Shown: piece after piece, positions 48,399 through 51,125 of the stretch | How the letters are laid out: every line of letters begins with the position of its first letter | How positions within the stretch are numbered: position 1 is the first letter of the stretch | NCBI GenBank assembly: GCA_946183365.1 | Contig: CAMHAH010000022.1 | Coordinates: 1-51,125, forward strand | Length of the DNA: 51,125 bases | Source of the DNA: an uncultured Clostridia bacterium | Lineage (GTDB): Bacteria > Bacillota > Clostridia > Oscillospirales > Acutalibacteraceae | Direction: 5' to 3' | Notes under the pieces: model-generated | What the model was told of the DNA's origin: nothing | Seen by the model: only the letters and a program-made list of their open reading frames with translations | Databases searched by the model: none | Translations under genes and position numbers: made by a program

Positions 48399-50788
48399 TG
48401 CTGATACGCAAGCTTTTCAGAACCGCGTGGAGCTACAAGGCTCAATTCATATCAATGATAATAATGATAACGCTCGGAATGGGTATATTCCTCGGCTTCA
48501 ATATGGAGTGGCGGACGATCGAGGCCGACACCGGCAAATTCTTTGACGATACAAACTATGCCGATTATCGCCTTTATTCCGAAAAAGGCTTTACAGCGGA
48601 GGATATTAAAAAGATAGCCGATATAAACGGAGTTGACGCGGCGACGCGTTATCTGACCGTGAACCTTGATATCAAGGGCGAGAAGAATAAGTCGCTCGCG
48701 CTTGATGTGAGCGAGGATTTCAACGTATCGACTTTCATTGTGACAAGCGGCGCTGAGTATGACGAGAACAATGACGGCTTCTGGCTGAGCGATAAGTTTG
48801 CCGCGGCAAACGATTATTCCGTCGGCGATACTCTCACTCTTGAATTTCAGGGCGCTGAGATCAGCGGCGAGATAGTCGGACTTATCAAATCCGGCGAGCA
48901 CATGATCTGTGTTGCCGACAGCAACCAGCTGATGCCCGACTACAACAGCTTCGGCTACGTTTATATCACACCGAAAAAGCTCAGGACAGCCGTCGAAACA
49001 AAAATGAAAAACACCGCGGCGGATGAACTGAAAAAATCGGGTATCCCCGAAGAATTCATTGACGACAGCCTGTCAAAGCTCCTGTTTACCGATAAGAATA
49101 TCGACGAAGCGATGGATCAGGTGTTCGCGCAGATCAATCTGCTCTCGGATATGGATAAAGAGAAGCTTGAGGATGAGGTCAAGGAGAAGCTCGGACGAAC
49201 TATAATGGTCACGCCTAAGGATGACCATGTTGTCTATCAGGAGGCGATGGGTGAGGCTGAAGAGGGCAAGACGATGGGCTCTGTACTGCCCGTCCTGTTC
49301 CTCGCTATCGCTATACTCACTATGGTCACCACCATGCACCGTATCGCTACAAAAGAAAAGCTCCAGATCGGAACGCTGAAAGCCCTCGGCTTCAAGAACC
49401 GCAGGATCCTCAGACATTATACATCCTACGGTTTGTTTATCGGACTGGTCGGTACAGGACTGGGTACTCTCCTCGGTCTGGGCGTATGCAAGCTCGTGAT
49501 GAGCGAGAACGGTATGATGGGCACCTACTTTGATATGCCCGATTGGTCGGCGGCCGTACCGTCGTTCTGTTATCCCGTAATGGCGGGTACGGTCGTTTTG
49601 CTTACCCTTATCAGCTTTTTGTCTGTCAGACAGCAGCTCAATGGAACGGCTGCCGACGCCCTGAGACCCTATTCGCCTAAGAAAATGCGAAAGATGCTCT
49701 TAGAACGCTTTGGCTTCTGGAACAGGATGAAATTCGGCACCAAGTGGAACCTTCGTGATCTGAGCCGACACAAGAGCCGTTCTGCGATGACTTTGTTAGG
49801 TATCGTCGGCTGTATGATCCTGATGGTCGGCGGGCTTGGTATGCGTGATACTATGGCGGGTTTTCTTGGCCTGCTTGAAAATGATATCTCGGATTATACG
49901 ACCAAGGTGAACCTTGTCGATAACGCTGAGAAGAAAGACGCTTTATCCCTTGCCGCCGATATCGGCGGCGACTGGGAGAGCCTCAGCGGTATCAGTCTTG
50001 ACGGCGATACGGTCACGCTCGACATCATACATAATCCTAAAGGAATGCTCAATGTGATCGATGAGAGCAACAAGCGTATCGAATTGAGCGATGAGGGTGT
50101 ATATCTCTGCCTCAGATTGAAGGACAGGGCGAAAATCGGAGAAACGGTAGAATTCTCTCCGTATGGGTCGACCGAAACCTATTCGGCTAAGGTGATCGGA
50201 TATAACAGGGCTATCATGACCGAGAGCGTGACTATGACGGACACACTCGCCGAAAAGCTCGGTATCGACTATACTCTCACCGCTATATACTCTGAAAAAG
50301 AAGCGGACAGCATACAGTCATCCGATCTTATCGCCGGCAAACAGGATAAGGCTCAGCTTATGGAGACCTTCAACAGCTTTGTACAGATCATGGACAGCAT
50401 GGTCGTTATATTGGTCATAGCCGCCGTTATCCTCGGCATCGTGGTTTTGTATAACCTCGGCGTAATGAGCTATGTTGAGCGTTCTCGTGAGCTCGCGACT
50501 TTGAAGGTGCTCGGATTTCGCAACCGCTCGATCGGTAAACTCCTGATATCACAGAATATCTGGCTTACGGTGATCGGCGTCGCTATCGGCTTGCCCGCGG
50601 GAGTAGGCGTTCTGCAGTGGCTTCTCACCGCCCTTGCGGGAGAATATGAGATGAAGCTGATGCTGGGCCCTCTGACCTACAGCGTGTCTGTCCTGCTGAC
50701 TTTCGGAGTATCGCTTTTAGTCGGTCTGATGGTCGCGAGAAAGAATAAAAAGATAGATATGGTCGAAGCTCTTAAAGGAACGGAATAA
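48398..50788 (+). CDS. FtsX-family ABC permease with two FtsX domains
   Basis: A 796-residue permease. One membrane helix near 15-35, a large extracytoplasmic domain (about 38-285) containing a coiled-coil-like stretch (KLLFTDKNIDEAMDQVF), three helices (about 290-410) forming the first FtsX domain, a second anchoring helix (about 460-480), a second extracytoplasmic domain (about 490-665) and three final helices with the second FtsX domain (VIAAVILGIVVLYNLGVMSY, and the LATLKVLGFRNRSIGKLL coupling helix). Typical of single-chain MacB-like exporters of Firmicutes. ATG 48398 lies in TGATG, 1-bp overlap with the ATPase; GAGGTGGAG is upstream. The cargo is unknown; the HMA partner and operators hint at a metal-related role. 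Confidence 0.9.
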   Translation: MLIRKLFRTAWSYKAQFISMIIMITLGMGIFLGFNMEWRTIEADTGKFFDDTNYADYRLYSEKGFTAEDIKKIADINGVDAATRYLTVNLDIKGEKNKSLALDVSEDFNVSTFIVTSGAEYDENNDGFWLSDKFAAANDYSVGDTLTLEFQGAEISGEIVGLIKSGEHMICVADSNQLMPDYNSFGYVYITPKKLRTAVETKMKNTAADELKKSGIPEEFIDDSLSKLLFTDKNIDEAMDQVFAQINLLSDMDKEKLEDEVKEKLGRTIMVTPKDDHVVYQEAMGEAEEGKTMGSVLPVLFLAIAILTMVTTMHRIATKEKLQIGTLKALGFKNRRILRHYTSYGLFIGLVGTGLGTLLGLGVCKLVMSENGMMGTYFDMPDWSAAVPSFCYPVMAGTVVLLTLISFLSVRQQLNGTAADALRPYSPKKMRKMLLERFGFWNRMKFGTKWNLRDLSRHKSRSAMTLLGIVGCMILMVGGLGMRDTMAGFLGLLENDISDYTTKVNLVDNAEKKDALSLAADIGGDWESLSGISLDGDTVTLDIIHNPKGMLNVIDESNKRIELSDEGVYLCLRLKDRAKIGETVEFSPYGSTETYSAKVIGYNRAIMTESVTMTDTLAEKLGIDYTLTAIYSEKEADSIQSSDLIAGKQDKAQLMETFNSFVQIMDSMVVILVIAAVILGIVVLYNLGVMSYVERSRELATLKVLGFRNRSIGKLLISQNIWLTVIGVAIGLPAGVGVLQWLLTALAGEYEMKLMLGPLTYSVSVLLTFGVSLLVGLMVARKNKKIDMVEALKGTE

Positions 50789-50826
50789 CAATTCAATAAT
50801 ACTTTCAAAAGCTTTTCGATTTCTTG

Positions 50827-50855
50827 TAGACAAAAGCGATATATTCTGATAGTAT
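50827..50855 (+). promoter_or_regulatory. Promoter of the right-end RNA
   Basis: TAGACA at 50827-50832, a 17-base spacer, TAGTAT at 50850-50855. Start expected near 50862. Confidence 0.6.
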
Positions 50856-50861
50856 ATAGAA

Positions 50862-51058
50862 AATCGAGAAGCAATTCATTGTCGATAAATAAACACCTGA
50901 TACCGTTTTATAAAGACCCTGTCTATGGGTGAAGGCAGCGGGTGTTCCGATATTTGTTCTCGGTTGCTTACCCGGCGCGCCGTATTAGATAATAAAAGAA
51001 CGCTCAGTTTGACGGACGATATAAAGTCCGATAAACTGAGCGTTGTTATTTTATTTGC
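50862..51058 (+). ncRNA. Candidate structured non-coding RNA or leader, about 195 nt
   Basis: No gene fits in 50789-51125. Between a promoter and a strong terminator, complementary segments nest: AAGCAA (50869-50874) with TTGCTT (50964-50969), AACACC (50892-50897) with GGTGTT (50941-50946), and ACCC (50916-50919) with GGGT (50927-50930); the internal loop has 17 bases on each side and a CCGA/TCGG mini-hairpin (50947-50963) on the 3' side. A long rod with a large central bubble recalls 6S RNA, but the stems are short for that. Alternatively it is a riboswitch-type leader of a gene beyond the window. Confidence 0.45.
50999..51057 (+). terminator. Strong terminator at the right end
   Basis: AACGCTCAGTTT (50999-51010) and AAACTGAGCGTT (51033-51044) form a perfect 12-bp stem with an inner GGAC/GTCC, followed by a T-rich GTTATTTTATTT. 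Confidence 0.9.
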
Positions 51059-51125
51059 GCATTAATATCTGTAATACTGTTATGTAGTGACCGTTTGTCA
51101 ATAGGCAAAAGTCACAAATGTAAAA

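Noticed and set aside
1..51125. CRISPR array, rRNA or tRNA genes, origin of replication
   Set aside because: No regularly spaced repeats, rRNA-like blocks, CCA-ended cloverleaf or clustered DnaA boxes were noticed by reading; a tRNA or Rfam scan was not possible.

Overview
The window looks like a chromosomal segment of a spore-forming, anaerobic gut Clostridium-class Firmicute, most likely Ruminococcus-like (Oscillospiraceae). The reasons are AGGAGG-type ribosome binding sites, TTGACA/TATAAT promoters, a CotJ spore-coat operon, LRR_5/fibronectin secreted proteins, YesL-type (DUF624) proteins and a class II GalT. No rRNA, tRNA, CRISPR array or replication origin was recognised. Assignments rest on reading motifs by eye; no database search was run.

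Layout. 1-2092: right end of a mobile element (small proteins plus a large serine recombinase) that has landed inside cotJC; cotJB and cotJA follow on the minus strand. 3088-9883: amidohydrolase, GNAT, HtrA-type protease, murC, an RlmD/TrmA-family RNA methyltransferase and an unknown protein. 9901-10965: a YefM/ParE-type toxin-antitoxin pair bracketed by two copies of an intergenic repeat, and a possible tiny lipoprotein. 11038-18166: a ubiquitin-like/G5 lipoprotein, a large secreted LRR-FN3-transglutaminase protein, an SGNH-like protein, a two-helix K+ channel, a sugar acetyltransferase and a YczE-type membrane protein. 18420-20959: a metallophosphoesterase and an unusual cytoplasmic ParB-like/BMP fusion. 

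21017-36578 is a coherent raffinose-family oligosaccharide locus. A MalEFG-type importer (34649 down to 31442) brings in the sugar and an AraC regulator sits next to it. GH36 alpha-galactosidase releases galactose and leaves sucrose. GalK and GalT take galactose into the Leloir pathway. A GH13_4 amylosucrase/sucrose-hydrolase-like enzyme cleaves sucrose and a PfkB-family fructokinase phosphorylates fructose. A DUF624 protein and a membrane-anchored binding-protein-like protein are embedded in the operon. The MsmK/UgpC-type ATPase that would power the importer is divergently transcribed behind a long structured leader.

36900-40749 encodes two c-di-GMP phosphodiesterase-type proteins (HD-GYP; REC-GGDEF-EAL with a degenerate GGDEF site). 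41096-46838 holds a flavoprotein, a YunG-GNAT fusion, a class M (SirTM-like) sirtuin, a VanX-type dipeptidase, two membrane transport proteins and a PlsC-like acyltransferase. 47030-50788 holds a possible small membrane protein, then an HMA domain protein / ABC ATPase / FtsX permease operon behind a consensus promoter with DtxR-like palindromes. The window closes with a promoter-to-terminator unit that looks like a structured non-coding RNA or leader.

Most notable: interruption of cotJC by a recombinase-bearing element (possible developmentally excised element), the ParB-BMP fusion, the stand-alone SirTM sirtuin, the structured leader of the msmK-like gene, the metal-type operon with palindromic operators, and the right-end RNA.
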